53,480 nt of DNA. It comes from CAYVBE01 sp964448935 (GTDB lineage: Bacteria; Planctomycetota; Brocadiia; SM23-32). Shown one piece after another: positions 26,807 through 34,848 of the stretch. Made by a program: the position numbers and the translations under genes. The DNA is taken from NCBI GenBank assembly GCA_964448935.1, contig CAYVBE010000005.1, positions 1 to 53,480 on the forward strand. Direction: 5' to 3'. Position 1 is the stretch's first letter. Each line of letters opens with the position of its first letter. The notes under the pieces are model-generated. The model ran no database searches. It saw only the letters and a program-made list of their open reading frames with translations, and was not told the origin of the DNA.

Positions 26807-27337
26807 ATGAGCACCGACGAAGAACTCATGGTGCGTGCCGCCGACGGCGACATGGACGCCTTCGAAGACCTGGTGCGGCGCCACCAGGAGACCGCGCTCA
26901 ACACCGCGTATCACTTCGTGGGGAACACCGCACGGGCCGAGGACATCGCGCAGGAGGCGTTCCTCAAGATACTTGCCGGCGCATCCCGCTACCGGCCGAC
27001 GGCGAAGTTCACCACTTACCTCTACAACGTCGTCTGGCACCTGTGTGTGGACACCTACCGGAAATCCGAACCCCAGGCGCTGCCCGAAGCACCCCGCAGG
27101 GCCGACCCCGTCAACGAACCGGACCGGGCTGCGGTCCGGGAGGAAACGAGCGATCTTGTGCGAAAGGCCATAGACGATCTGCCGGCGCGGCAGCGAATGG
27201 CGCTGGTGCTCCAGCACTACGAAGACCTGCGCTACGAAGAGATCGCCGAAGCACTGGACTGCACCACGGGCGCGGTGGACAGCCTGCTCGTCCGCGCCCG
27301 CCGCGCGCTGCGGAAGAGTCTCGAGCACCTTCTGTGA
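26807..27337 (+). CDS. ECF-type RNA polymerase sigma factor
   Basis: A 176-residue sigma-70 family protein with region 2 (about 8-80: FEDLVRRHQETALNTAYHFVG, AEDIAQEAFLKIL) and region 4 (about 118-170: LPARQRMALVLQHYEDLRYEEIAEAL and a helix-turn-helix). The short inter-domain linker and absence of regions 1 and 3 define an ECF factor. It is followed by a zinc-finger anti-sigma factor and a periplasmic sensor, so it is probably released by an envelope stress. Confidence 0.95.
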   Translation: MSTDEELMVRAADGDMDAFEDLVRRHQETALNTAYHFVGNTARAEDIAQEAFLKILAGASRYRPTAKFTTYLYNVVWHLCVDTYRKSEPQALPEAPRRADPVNEPDRAAVREETSDLVRKAIDDLPARQRMALVLQHYEDLRYEEIAEALDCTTGAVDSLLVRARRALRKSLEHLL

Positions 27338-27401
27338 TGGGAAGCAAAAAACGACCGCAGGAAAACCGCCGGGGTCTCGTTTAAAAGAATGGAGGAACCC
27401 G

Positions 27402-27884
27402 ATGAGATGCGAACAGATACAAGAGCGGCTCGGCCGATATATGGACGGCGAGCTGAGCCCGCCGGAACGCGAGGAGGTGCGAGAGCACCTCTCGGCATGT
27501 ACCCGGTGCGCCCGCGTCTATGACCAACACCGACGCCTGGCCGAACTGCTGGACTCCCAGCCGCACGCGTCCGTGCCCGGCGATTTCGCCGCCCGAGTTC
27601 GGAGGGCCGCCGCCGGCAGGCAGACGCCGGTCAAGATTCTCACCCTCGATCCCACCTGGCAGCAGGCGTTCTTCCGCGTTGCGGCGCTGCTGGTCCTGGC
27701 CGTCGGGCTCGGGTTCGGGCTGCTGGCCGGCAACGCAGCGTCGCGGGGCTTTGCCGGTGCCGAGGAAACGCCTGACCAGATGGCCATTGATCCGCTTTCC
27801 GCCACCCCGCAGGGCTCGCTGGCGGAACTCTACCTGGGGCTGGTTGACGATGCAGACCTGAACGGGGGAAACCATGCACAATAA
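27402..27884 (+). CDS. Zinc-finger anti-sigma factor, membrane-anchored
   Basis: A 160-residue protein. The zf-HC2 domain has C3 and the H29-C33-C36 HxxxCxxC motif; one TM helix lies at about 92-110. The layout, cytosolic zinc domain then TM and a short periplasmic tail, is that of RsiW/ChrR-type anti-sigma factors that sequester the ECF factor at the membrane. GGAGG precedes the ATG. The last ten bases overlap the sensor gene, so the two products are probably made in equal amounts. Confidence 0.92.
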   Translation: MRCEQIQERLGRYMDGELSPPEREEVREHLSACTRCARVYDQHRRLAELLDSQPHASVPGDFAARVRRAAAGRQTPVKILTLDPTWQQAFFRVAALLVLAVGLGFGLLAGNAASRGFAGAEETPDQMAIDPLSATPQGSLAELYLGLVDDADLNGGNHAQ

Positions 27885-28461
27885 AGCCCTGTCACTTCTG
27901 CTGATCTTCTCACTGGCCTTCAACATCGCTTTCGTCGGCATCTGGCTGCACAACGTGGTCACCGGCGAAGACGGCGCTGATGCCGAGCGCCCTGCCGGCG
28001 GCGACTTCTGGCGGAACGTACGCCTTACCGACGAGCAGAAAGGCGCCCTCCAGGAGGATTTCAACCGGCTCAAACAGGAAATCTCGGAACAGCGCCAGGA
28101 GCTGGAAGAGCAACGCGACCGACTGCTGGCACTCATGGCAGAGGAGGAACCTGATGAAAACGCAATACGCGAGTACCGGGAACGGATAGACCGCATCCAG
28201 GGCCGCATCCGCGAGCTTGTGGTGCAGCACATGCACCAGACGCGTGACCTGCTCTCCCCCGAGCAACGACGCAAATGGCTGGAGGGGATGCGGCAAATGG
28301 GACGCCACCGGGGCGCCCAGGACCGCCGCCGCGGATTCCGTGGTCCCCCGGACTCACGGCGTCATCCGGACCCCCACCGTGAGGAGCCCCCCCACGAACG
28401 GTGGCGGGACCGGCATCCTGACGGGCACTGGAATCGTAACGAGTGGGAGGATCGGGAATGA
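27874..28461 (+). CDS. Periplasmic Spy/CnrR-like sensor (heavy-metal-resistance fold)
   Basis: A 195-residue protein with an N-terminal TM/signal anchor (about 4-25), a helical hairpin of LTxEQ...LSPEQRRKWLEGM type (52-135) and a His/Arg/Pro-rich tail. This is the periplasmic metal- or unfolded-protein-sensing fold of CnrR, ZraP and Spy. The tail holds many His and Asp residues (HPDPHREEPPHERWRDRHPD) that could bind metals. By gene order it would work with the anti-sigma factor to detect periplasmic stress. Confidence 0.82.
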   Translation: MHNKALSLLLIFSLAFNIAFVGIWLHNVVTGEDGADAERPAGGDFWRNVRLTDEQKGALQEDFNRLKQEISEQRQELEEQRDRLLALMAEEEPDENAIREYRERIDRIQGRIRELVVQHMHQTRDLLSPEQRRKWLEGMRQMGRHRGAQDRRRGFRGPPDSRRHPDPHREEPPHERWRDRHPDGHWNRNEWEDRE

Positions 28462-28549
28462 CGCACAGCAACCCGTCCGAGCCGGCAACTCGGGTTGACC
28501 CGACGGGAAGCGGTGCGTTGCAACGTAACTCAGACGGGAGGAAGGGAAG

Positions 28550-29674
28550 ATGAAGAACCGTACAGCCGTGTTGATGGTAGCTGTCGTAACACTGTTCTGC
28601 CTGGCCGGCGGACTCGCGCTGGCACAGGACGATCCGCCCCGGCGGCGCCGGGAGCAGGTCGAGCGTGAGATACCCGATGCGATGCTTGGGCGGCTTCTCG
28701 CCAGCGGCACCGTGGATGTGGAGGTGGTCAGAACGGACGACGGGGTTAAACTCACCCTGACCTCCGAGAGGCCCGCCGTCGTGGAAGCCCTGCAGGACCA
28801 CGCGCGGCGCTGGCAGCGTGCCCGTCGTGAACGGCGCCCCGAAGCCGAAGAGGCGGAAAGGCGGGAGAGGGGCCGCCGGTGGCGCGAAGAGCGCCGCGAA
28901 GACCGGCCGGAAGGCATCGAGGAACGCCTGCGAGACAGAAGGCGCCAGATGCTTCGGGAGCACCGTCCCGAGGCCGAAGAGGGCGAAGGACGGGAGATAC
29001 CGCGCCGGCGGCTCGAACAGCGCGGCGAGCGCAGGCCGGAAGAAGGCCGCGAAGAGTTGCTGCGCGACAGACGCCGCCGGATGCTCCGGGAGCGCCGTCC
29101 CGAGGCCGGCGAGATGCCCGGTCCGCGCGAGCGCGAGCAAGGACACATGCGCCGCGGACCCGAAGCCCGGCACCCGGAGGCCGCCCCGCGGGGCGATGAA
29201 CTCCGGCAGCAGATGAGGCGCAGGTTGCTGCAGCGTTACCTGCAGAGCCGACGTGGCGCAGACCAGGACGCCCCGCGTATGATGCCGCAACAGCGCGGGC
29301 GCGGGCGCGGCCGCCGTCCCATGCTGCGCGAACGCCGGCCCGGACCGCGGGCCGAAGGGGCACTGCCCCGCTACGAACGCCGCCCCGGCATGCGCGGCGG
29401 AGGGCCATGGCAGCGCGAAGGACATAGGTTCGCGCCGCAGTGGCCCGGTGCAGGGCGTTGGGGAGAGCCGCAGGGCCGGTGGATGCATCCCGGCCTTCGC
29501 GGGCGCGGCCTTGCCCCGCGGGGTATGCCCTTCCGGGGACGCGGCCGTTTCGGCCCGCCCCCCTGGGCTGATACGGGTATGCGGCCCGGCTACCGGGAGT
29601 GCCCGGGGTATGAGGAATGCCCCTACGACGAGCTGCCCCGCGGACCGCACCATCGTGGACGCAGGGGCCGCTGA
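28550..29674 (+). CDS. Exported, extremely arginine-rich repeat protein
   Basis: A 374-residue protein with a clean signal peptide (KNRTAVLMVAVVTLFCLAGGLALA, cleavage before QDD), so the plus strand is the coding one. After a short ordered part (IPDAMLGRLLASGTVDVEVVRTDDGVKLTLTS split by turns) the chain is low-complexity Arg/Glu, with imperfect repeats of an RDRRRxMLRExRPEA unit, then Arg/Gly/Pro-rich to the end. GGGAGGAAGGGAAG precedes the ATG. I do not recognise a family. The ECF operon context suggests an envelope-stress output, possibly binding polyanions. Confidence 0.7.
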   Translation: MKNRTAVLMVAVVTLFCLAGGLALAQDDPPRRRREQVEREIPDAMLGRLLASGTVDVEVVRTDDGVKLTLTSERPAVVEALQDHARRWQRARRERRPEAEEAERRERGRRWREERREDRPEGIEERLRDRRRQMLREHRPEAEEGEGREIPRRRLEQRGERRPEEGREELLRDRRRRMLRERRPEAGEMPGPREREQGHMRRGPEARHPEAAPRGDELRQQMRRRLLQRYLQSRRGADQDAPRMMPQQRGRGRGRRPMLRERRPGPRAEGALPRYERRPGMRGGGPWQREGHRFAPQWPGAGRWGEPQGRWMHPGLRGRGLAPRGMPFRGRGRFGPPPWADTGMRPGYRECPGYEECPYDELPRGPHHRGRRGR

Positions 29675-29715
29675 GTGAAGCGCCCTCGACTACCGATCGA
29701 GGAGCAGCAGGGATT

Positions 29716-29757
29716 GAGACGGCGGGGACGCGCCGGAAAGGCATCCCCGCCGTTCTC
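29716..29757. terminator. Bidirectional hairpin between convergent genes
   Basis: A perfect 10-bp stem (ACGGCGGGGA at 29719-29728 with TCCCCGCCGT at 29744-29753), extended by GAG/CTC on the outside, with a 15-base loop. It sits between the Arg-rich gene and aspS and overlaps the aspS stop codon. No long T tract follows on either strand, so efficiency is uncertain. Confidence 0.55.
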
Positions 29758-31519
29758 AGTCAAGGTCCAGGGATAATCCAAGCTCCCGCAGCACCGCCTC
29801 GTCCACCTCGCCCGGCGCGCCGGTGAGCAGGGAGACCGCGCGCTGGGTCTTCGGGAAGGCGATCGTCTCCCGCAGGTCCTCAATGCCCAGCAGCACCATG
29901 ACCGTGCGATCAAAGCCGAACGCAATTCCGCCGTGCGGAGGCGGCCCGTAACGCAGCGCCTGCATCAGGAAGCCGAACCGATCCTCGACCTCCTCCTCGG
30001 TGTAGCCCAGTATGCGCAGCATACGCATCTGCAGGTCATAGCTGGAGATACGGATGCTCCCCCCGCCTATTTCCTGCCCGTTCATCACGATGTCGTAGCT
30101 CCGCGTGCGCACGGACATCGGATCGCTCTCCAGCTTCTCGACGTCCTCCTCGTAGGGCGCGGTGAACGGGTGATGGACGAAGGTCGGCTCGCCGGTGCGC
30201 TCGTCCCGCTCGAATGCCGGCGCCTGGACGACCCAGCACAGGGCGTCCCTGCCCGGCGGTATCAGGTCCAGCTCCCGCCCCAGGCGCAGCCGCAGGTGGC
30301 TGAGCACCAGGTTGCAGACCCCTCGGCGGTCGGCGACAAAGAACAGGATGGCCCCGTCCTCGGCGCGGAAACGCTCCCGGATAGCCTCTATCTCGCCCTC
30401 GCTGAAGAACTTGGCGATTCCGCCCCCGGCCTGGCCCTCCCGCACCTTGAACCAGGCCAGGCCGCCGGCGCCCAGTTCCCGGCTCCAGTCCACCAGGCCG
30501 TCCACCCGGCTGCGCGGCATATCGGCGCCGCCCGGCACGCAGATGCCGCGCACCTGCCCGCCGTCGGCAACCGCGCCGCTGAACACGCGGAATTCGCACC
30601 CGGCGGCGATGTCGGAGATGTCCCCTATCTCCAGCCCGAACCGCAGGTCCGGGGCGTCCGTTCCGTAGCGCTCGAGGGCGTCGTGGTAGCTGATTCTGGG
30701 CAGCGGCAGATCCAGCGACCGGTCCGGCAGAAGCCCGAAGAAACGCGCCATTATGCCCTCGCTGACCTCCATGACGTCGGTCTCGTCAACGAAGGACATC
30801 TCCAGGTCAATCTGCGTGAACTCGGGCTGGCGGTTGGCCCTCAGGTCCTCGTCGCGGAAGCACTTGACGATCTGGAAGTAGCGGTCGAGCCCGCCCACCA
30901 TCAGGAGTTGCTTGAAGAGTTGCGGGCTCTGCGGCAGTGCGTAGAACTTGCCCGGGTTCACGCGGCTGGGCACCAGGTAGTCCCGCGCCCCCTCGGGCGT
31001 GCTCTTGGTCAGGAACGGCGTCTCCACCTCGATGAAGCCGCTCTCGTCGAGGTATCGCCGGGCGGTCTGCATCAGGCGATGGCGGAACTCCAGGTTGCCC
31101 TGCATCCGCCGGCTGCGCAGGTCCAGGAAGCGGTTGCGCAGGCGCACCTCCATGGACACCTCCTCCGCCGAATCCACCTCGAACGGAGGGGTCGCGCTCT
31201 CGCTGTGCAGTTCCATCTCCCGCACCACCACCTCGACCTGCCCGGTGGGGATGTCGGGGTTCTCCATCTCTGGCGGCCGCTTCTCCACGCTGCCGCGGAC
31301 GCTGATGCAGTATTCGTTGCGCAGCTCGCGGCCCTGCGCGTGCAACGCCTCGTCCACCTCCGGGCGGAAGACGATCTGCGTGATGCCCGTGCGGTCGCGC
31401 AGGTCAATGAAGACCAGCCCGCCGTGGTCGCGCCAGTTGGCCACCCATCCGCTCACAACCGCCTCGGATCCGATATCCTCTACCCGTAGCTCGCCGCACC
31501 TGTGTGTTCGCTTCAGCAT
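29756..31519 (-). CDS. aspS: Aspartate--tRNA ligase
   Basis: A 587-residue class II synthetase of the bacterial type with an N-terminal OB-fold (GWVANWRDHGGLVFIDLRDR), motif 2 FRDEDLRANRQPEFTQ, a GAD insertion domain (about 290-420) and a motif 3 GIAFGFDRTVMVLLG. Length is normal. The ATG at 31519 has AGAGG five bases upstream; an upstream GTG would add eleven unusual residues. It is 39 bases after hisS on the same strand. Whether it also makes Asp-tRNA(Asn) cannot be told from the sequence by eye. Confidence 0.97.
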   Translation of the reverse strand: MLKRTHRCGELRVEDIGSEAVVSGWVANWRDHGGLVFIDLRDRTGITQIVFRPEVDEALHAQGRELRNEYCISVRGSVEKRPPEMENPDIPTGQVEVVVREMELHSESATPPFEVDSAEEVSMEVRLRNRFLDLRSRRMQGNLEFRHRLMQTARRYLDESGFIEVETPFLTKSTPEGARDYLVPSRVNPGKFYALPQSPQLFKQLLMVGGLDRYFQIVKCFRDEDLRANRQPEFTQIDLEMSFVDETDVMEVSEGIMARFFGLLPDRSLDLPLPRISYHDALERYGTDAPDLRFGLEIGDISDIAAGCEFRVFSGAVADGGQVRGICVPGGADMPRSRVDGLVDWSRELGAGGLAWFKVREGQAGGGIAKFFSEGEIEAIRERFRAEDGAILFFVADRRGVCNLVLSHLRLRLGRELDLIPPGRDALCWVVQAPAFERDERTGEPTFVHHPFTAPYEEDVEKLESDPMSVRTRSYDIVMNGQEIGGGSIRISSYDLQMRMLRILGYTEEEVEDRFGFLMQALRYGPPPHGGIAFGFDRTVMVLLGIEDLRETIAFPKTQRAVSLLTGAPGEVDEAVLRELGLSLDLD

Positions 31520-31558
31520 GTCGCCTCTGAATCCTGGTTCGTGCTCGGTCACTCCCCG

Positions 31559-32842
31559 TTACTCGCCGTCCGCAAGGCACTTCTTGACTTCGGCCGCGGC
31601 GTCCTCCCACGGCGCGTTCCACTGATTTCCCTCGGCCATATCCTTGATCAGCACCTGGTCCTGCTCCAGCTCGCGGCCACCGATCAGGAAGCAGAGCTTC
31701 GCCCCCAGCCGGTCCGCGGTGCGCATCTGGGACTTCGCGCTACGGTCCTCGTAGTCCATCTCCGCACCGATTCCGGCACCGCGAAGCCGCTGCACGAGGT
31801 CGAAACACGGCGCCCGCGCCTCGTCGTCGAAGCAGACCACATACACGTCCGGCCGCGGCGATGCGTCCCCGGCGGGTCCCAACTCGCTCTCCATGGCCAG
31901 AATCGTCGCCTCTGCGCCTATCGCGAATCCCACGCACGGCAACGACGGCCCGCCCAGCAGCTCCACCAGGTTGTCGTAGCGCCCGCCGCCGCAGATGGCG
32001 TTGCGCGCGCCCAGGCCGGGGTGGATGAACTCGTAGACCGTGCGGGTGTAGTAGTCCAGCCCCCGCACCAGCTTCGGGTCCTCGGTGAATTCCAGCCCGT
32101 TCGACCGCAGCGCGCCCTTCACCGCGTCGTAGTGCTTCGCGCAGTCGTCGTCCAAAAACTCGGTCACCGGCGGCAGCTCCGCGGTGATGGCGCTGCACTG
32201 CTCGTTCTTGCAGTCCAGGACTCGGAACACGTTCCTGTCCAGCCGGCGCCGGCAGTCCTCGCACAGTTCCTCCACCCGGTCTCCCAGCATCTCCCGCACC
32301 TGTCGCCGGTAGTCCGCCCGGCATTCCTCGCATCCGATGGAGTTAACGACCACCTCGTATCCGGCGAGGCCGATCTCGCGGAAGACCGCGTCGGCCAGCA
32401 GGATGGTCTCGGCATCCAGCAGCGGGCTGCCGCTGCCGATGGCCTCGACGCCCGCGTGGTGGAACTGGCGCAGCCGGGCCTTCTGCGGCTTCTCGTGCCG
32501 GAACATGGGACCGATGTAGTAGAACTTCTGGAAAGTCACCTGCTTGTGCAGGCTGTGCTCCAGGTAGCTGCGGGCCACGCCGGGCGTGCCTTCCGGCCGC
32601 AGGGCTACGCTCTCGCCCTCCCCTGCGGGGATGGTGTACATCTCCTTCTCCACCACGTCCGTGGTCTCGCCGGTACCCTTGATGAACAGCCGGGCGTCCT
32701 CCAGCACGGGGGTGCGGAGCTGACCGTAGCCGGCCCGCTCGAACAGCCGGCTCGCGGCTCCGTAGAGCCTGCGCCAGTAGCCCCATTGCTCGGGCAGAAG
32801 GTCTTCCGTTCCCTGTATTGACTGTATCTCGTTACCTGCCAT
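31559..32842 (-). CDS. hisS: Histidine--tRNA ligase
   Basis: A 427-residue class II synthetase: QGTEDLLPEQ at the N-terminus, motif 2 FYYIGPMFRHEKPQKARLRQF, the His-specific LVRGLDYYTRTVYEF and ICGGGRYDNLVELLGG, and a C-terminal anticodon-binding domain (about 330-427). A Cys-rich insert (CEECRADYR, CEDCRRRL, CKNEQC) is compatible with the insertion domain of bacterial HisRS. The start with MAGNEIQSIQG is family-like. It forms a pair with aspS, a common arrangement. Confidence 0.97.
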   Translation of the reverse strand: MAGNEIQSIQGTEDLLPEQWGYWRRLYGAASRLFERAGYGQLRTPVLEDARLFIKGTGETTDVVEKEMYTIPAGEGESVALRPEGTPGVARSYLEHSLHKQVTFQKFYYIGPMFRHEKPQKARLRQFHHAGVEAIGSGSPLLDAETILLADAVFREIGLAGYEVVVNSIGCEECRADYRRQVREMLGDRVEELCEDCRRRLDRNVFRVLDCKNEQCSAITAELPPVTEFLDDDCAKHYDAVKGALRSNGLEFTEDPKLVRGLDYYTRTVYEFIHPGLGARNAICGGGRYDNLVELLGGPSLPCVGFAIGAEATILAMESELGPAGDASPRPDVYVVCFDDEARAPCFDLVQRLRGAGIGAEMDYEDRSAKSQMRTADRLGAKLCFLIGGRELEQDQVLIKDMAEGNQWNAPWEDAAAEVKKCLADGE

Positions 32843-32944
32843 AGTTGTTGCAATCGGAGAATGCAGTAGATGAAAGCGAACCGTCGGGGAAAGATCGGAC
32901 AGAAGGCACACGCCAACGGCCGGAGATTCTGCATTTTAGCAAAA

Positions 32945-32970
32945 ACCGGACCGATTTCAAACGGTCCGGT
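32945..32970 (-). terminator. Intrinsic terminator after the sugar phosphate isomerase gene
   Basis: A perfect 9-bp stem (ACCGGACCG with CGGTCCGGT, eight-base loop TTTGAAAT on the minus strand) followed by TTTT on the minus strand. It begins about 33 bases after the stop at 33003 and closes the sugar/sulfatase unit before hisS. Confidence 0.8.
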
Positions 32971-33002
32971 CGCTTTGAGAGGGCGGCCTGCCGGGCTGAG
33001 AC

Positions 33003-33758
33003 TCAGAGCAGGCCGACGCTGCGCATATACTCGGCGCAGGCCTCGATGCCGCCGTTCCGGGTGAGATCACCCAGGGCCTTCTGCTCCAGGATCACCCAAT
33101 CGGCGCCTCCGTCCACGGCGGTGGTGACCATCTGCGGGACGTCCAGCACGCCCTCGCCGATGGGGCCCCACTCGCCGCGCTCGTCGGGATCGCCCACGTC
33201 GCGCAGGTGCACCACCGGGCAGAGGCCCTCGTGCTCCTTCAGGAACTCGATCGGGTCCTGCCCCCCGTAGCTCACCCAGCCCAGGTCCAACTGCAGGCGG
33301 AAGTTCTCCGGATCGGTCTCCTCCAGCAAGATGTCCAGCGCGCAGGTGCCGTGGAACTCCGTGGCGATCTCGTGATCGTGGTTGTGGTAGCAGTACTGCA
33401 GCCCGCGCTCGCGGTATGCTGCGCCGGTGGCGTTGTATTCGGCGGCAAGTTCGCGCCATTCCTCCTCGCTCTCGGCCATGCCCCATGCCATGACGACATA
33501 GCGGCAGCCCAGAATATCGCAATACCGGGCGACCTCATCCAGGTTGTCCCGCAGCATCGCGCGCTGGCCCATGAACGTGCAGACCGACAGGCCGGCGGAG
33601 TCTGCAAGTTGCCGGAACTCCTCCGGCCCCGGCGCGTCCTCGAACACACCCATGCCGACCTCCACGCCGGTGTAACCCAACCCGGCGATCCAGGGCAGGA
33701 ACTTCTCCACATCCAGGTTCTTCGCTCCGCGCGCCCGCGCGGCCATTGGCACCTTCAT
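33003..33758 (-). CDS. Sugar phosphate isomerase/epimerase (xylose isomerase-like TIM barrel)
   Basis: A 251-residue protein of the AP-endonuclease-2/IolE-like TIM-barrel family. YTGVEVG near residue 30, the metal-binding CYHNHDHE (HNH) near 125, LQLDLGWVSYGGQDP and VHLRDVGD are all present. Family members isomerise or epimerise free or phosphorylated sugars and inositols, using a divalent metal. AAAGGAGG precedes the ATG at 33758. It follows the Gfo/Idh/MocA gene by 47 bases; such pairs act on sugar oxidation/epimerisation. Confidence 0.88.
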   Translation of the reverse strand: MKVPMAARARGAKNLDVEKFLPWIAGLGYTGVEVGMGVFEDAPGPEEFRQLADSAGLSVCTFMGQRAMLRDNLDEVARYCDILGCRYVVMAWGMAESEEEWRELAAEYNATGAAYRERGLQYCYHNHDHEIATEFHGTCALDILLEETDPENFRLQLDLGWVSYGGQDPIEFLKEHEGLCPVVHLRDVGDPDERGEWGPIGEGVLDVPQMVTTAVDGGADWVILEQKALGDLTRNGGIEACAEYMRSVGLL

Positions 33759-33805
33759 CGCGACCTCCTTTACAGGGCAATCCTTGTTCAGCAAAATGTG
33801 GCGCT

Positions 33806-34819
33806 TCACGCCTCCGGGCCGATCTCCTTCTCCTGCAGCATGGTCAGCAGCGCCGAGTCACGGGTCTGCAAGGGCAGCCTGATACGCGCCCGGCTGCGGC
33901 TGGACTCGAAGATGGCGAAGATCACTTCCGAGGCCCGCAGGGCCTTCTGGTAGGAAAGCTCGGGCTCGACGCCGCTCTCCAGGCAGTCCAGATTGTCCGC
34001 CACCGCCAGGGCCATGGCATCCACGTCGTCGAACTCGGGCGGGCTCCATTCGGGATCGTCGTAGAGCGCGGCCGGGCCCACGTCGCCCTTCCAGCTCACT
34101 TCCAGGAATCCCTTGGTGCCGATGATCCGCACGCCCGTGGGCTTCTCGGAGTCCTCGCCCACCTCCAGCACTCCGCGCACGCCGTTCTCCCAGCGCACGT
34201 AGCCCAGGGCCACGTGCTCGCGCGGGATGCCGAAGCTCTCCGGCGCCTCGCGCACGTCTATCTGGCCCATCACCCACTGCGCCGGGCACTCGCGGTTGAA
34301 CATAAACGCCTGGTCCAGTGAGTGGGTGCCGCAGTCAAGCAGATTGCGCGGCGAGAACATCTGGATGCGCTTGATCTCGCCGAACATGCCTTCCTCCAGC
34401 CAGCGGCGCACCTGCTGGTTACCGGCCAGGAAGCGGCGCTGGTGGCAGAAGGTGAGCTGCACGTCGTTCTCGCGCGCCAGTTCGGCCATCTCCAGGCACT
34501 CGCCCCAGGTGGGGGCCATCGGCTTCTCGCAGAAAACCGCTCTCACGCCGCCCTCCACGCAGTCCCGCAGGACCGGCAGGTGAAGGCCCGTCCAAAGGCA
34601 GATGCTGGCCATGTCCGGCTGCTCCTGCCGGAGCAGCTCCCGGTGATCGGTGTAAATCTCCGCATCCAGGTCATACTCCTCGGCCAGGTTCTGCGCCGCC
34701 TCCTCGTCCACGTCCGCCAGCGCGGCGACCGTGCAGCGTTCATCCTGCACGTAACCGCGCGCGTGGCGGTGGCCCCGCCTGCCGCAGCCAATGATGGCTA
34801 CCTTGTATTGCTCGCTCAT
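33806..34819 (-). CDS. Gfo/Idh/MocA-family NAD(P)-dependent oxidoreductase
   Basis: A 337-residue enzyme. The Rossmann motif is IIGCGRRGH (8-16), the family signature EKPMAP lies near residue 97 and the C-terminal alpha/beta domain follows with RFLAGNQQVRRWLEEG and HSLDQAFMFN. These enzymes oxidise sugars, inositols or amino sugars at a hydroxyl. AAGGAAGG precedes the ATG; an in-frame upstream extension was rejected on composition. It lies between the sulfatase and isomerase genes and likely acts on the desulfated sugar. Confidence 0.92.
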   Translation of the reverse strand: MSEQYKVAIIGCGRRGHRHARGYVQDERCTVAALADVDEEAAQNLAEEYDLDAEIYTDHRELLRQEQPDMASICLWTGLHLPVLRDCVEGGVRAVFCEKPMAPTWGECLEMAELARENDVQLTFCHQRRFLAGNQQVRRWLEEGMFGEIKRIQMFSPRNLLDCGTHSLDQAFMFNRECPAQWVMGQIDVREAPESFGIPREHVALGYVRWENGVRGVLEVGEDSEKPTGVRIIGTKGFLEVSWKGDVGPAALYDDPEWSPPEFDDVDAMALAVADNLDCLESGVEPELSYQKALRASEVIFAIFESSRSRARIRLPLQTRDSALLTMLQEKEIGPEA

Positions 34820-34848
34820 GGCGTCCTTCCTTCTGAGTGCTTGCACAT

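Noticed and set aside
28818..29112. Tandem DNA repeats interpreted as a satellite or phase-variable tract
   Set aside because: The repeats are imperfect protein-level repeats of an Arg-rich unit, not exact short tandem repeats that would support slippage.
28752..29744. Minus-strand frames opposite the Arg-rich exported protein
   Set aside because: Because the plus gene is repetitive and GC-rich, several frames stay open. Only the plus frame has a ribosome-binding site and signal peptide and follows the ECF operon.
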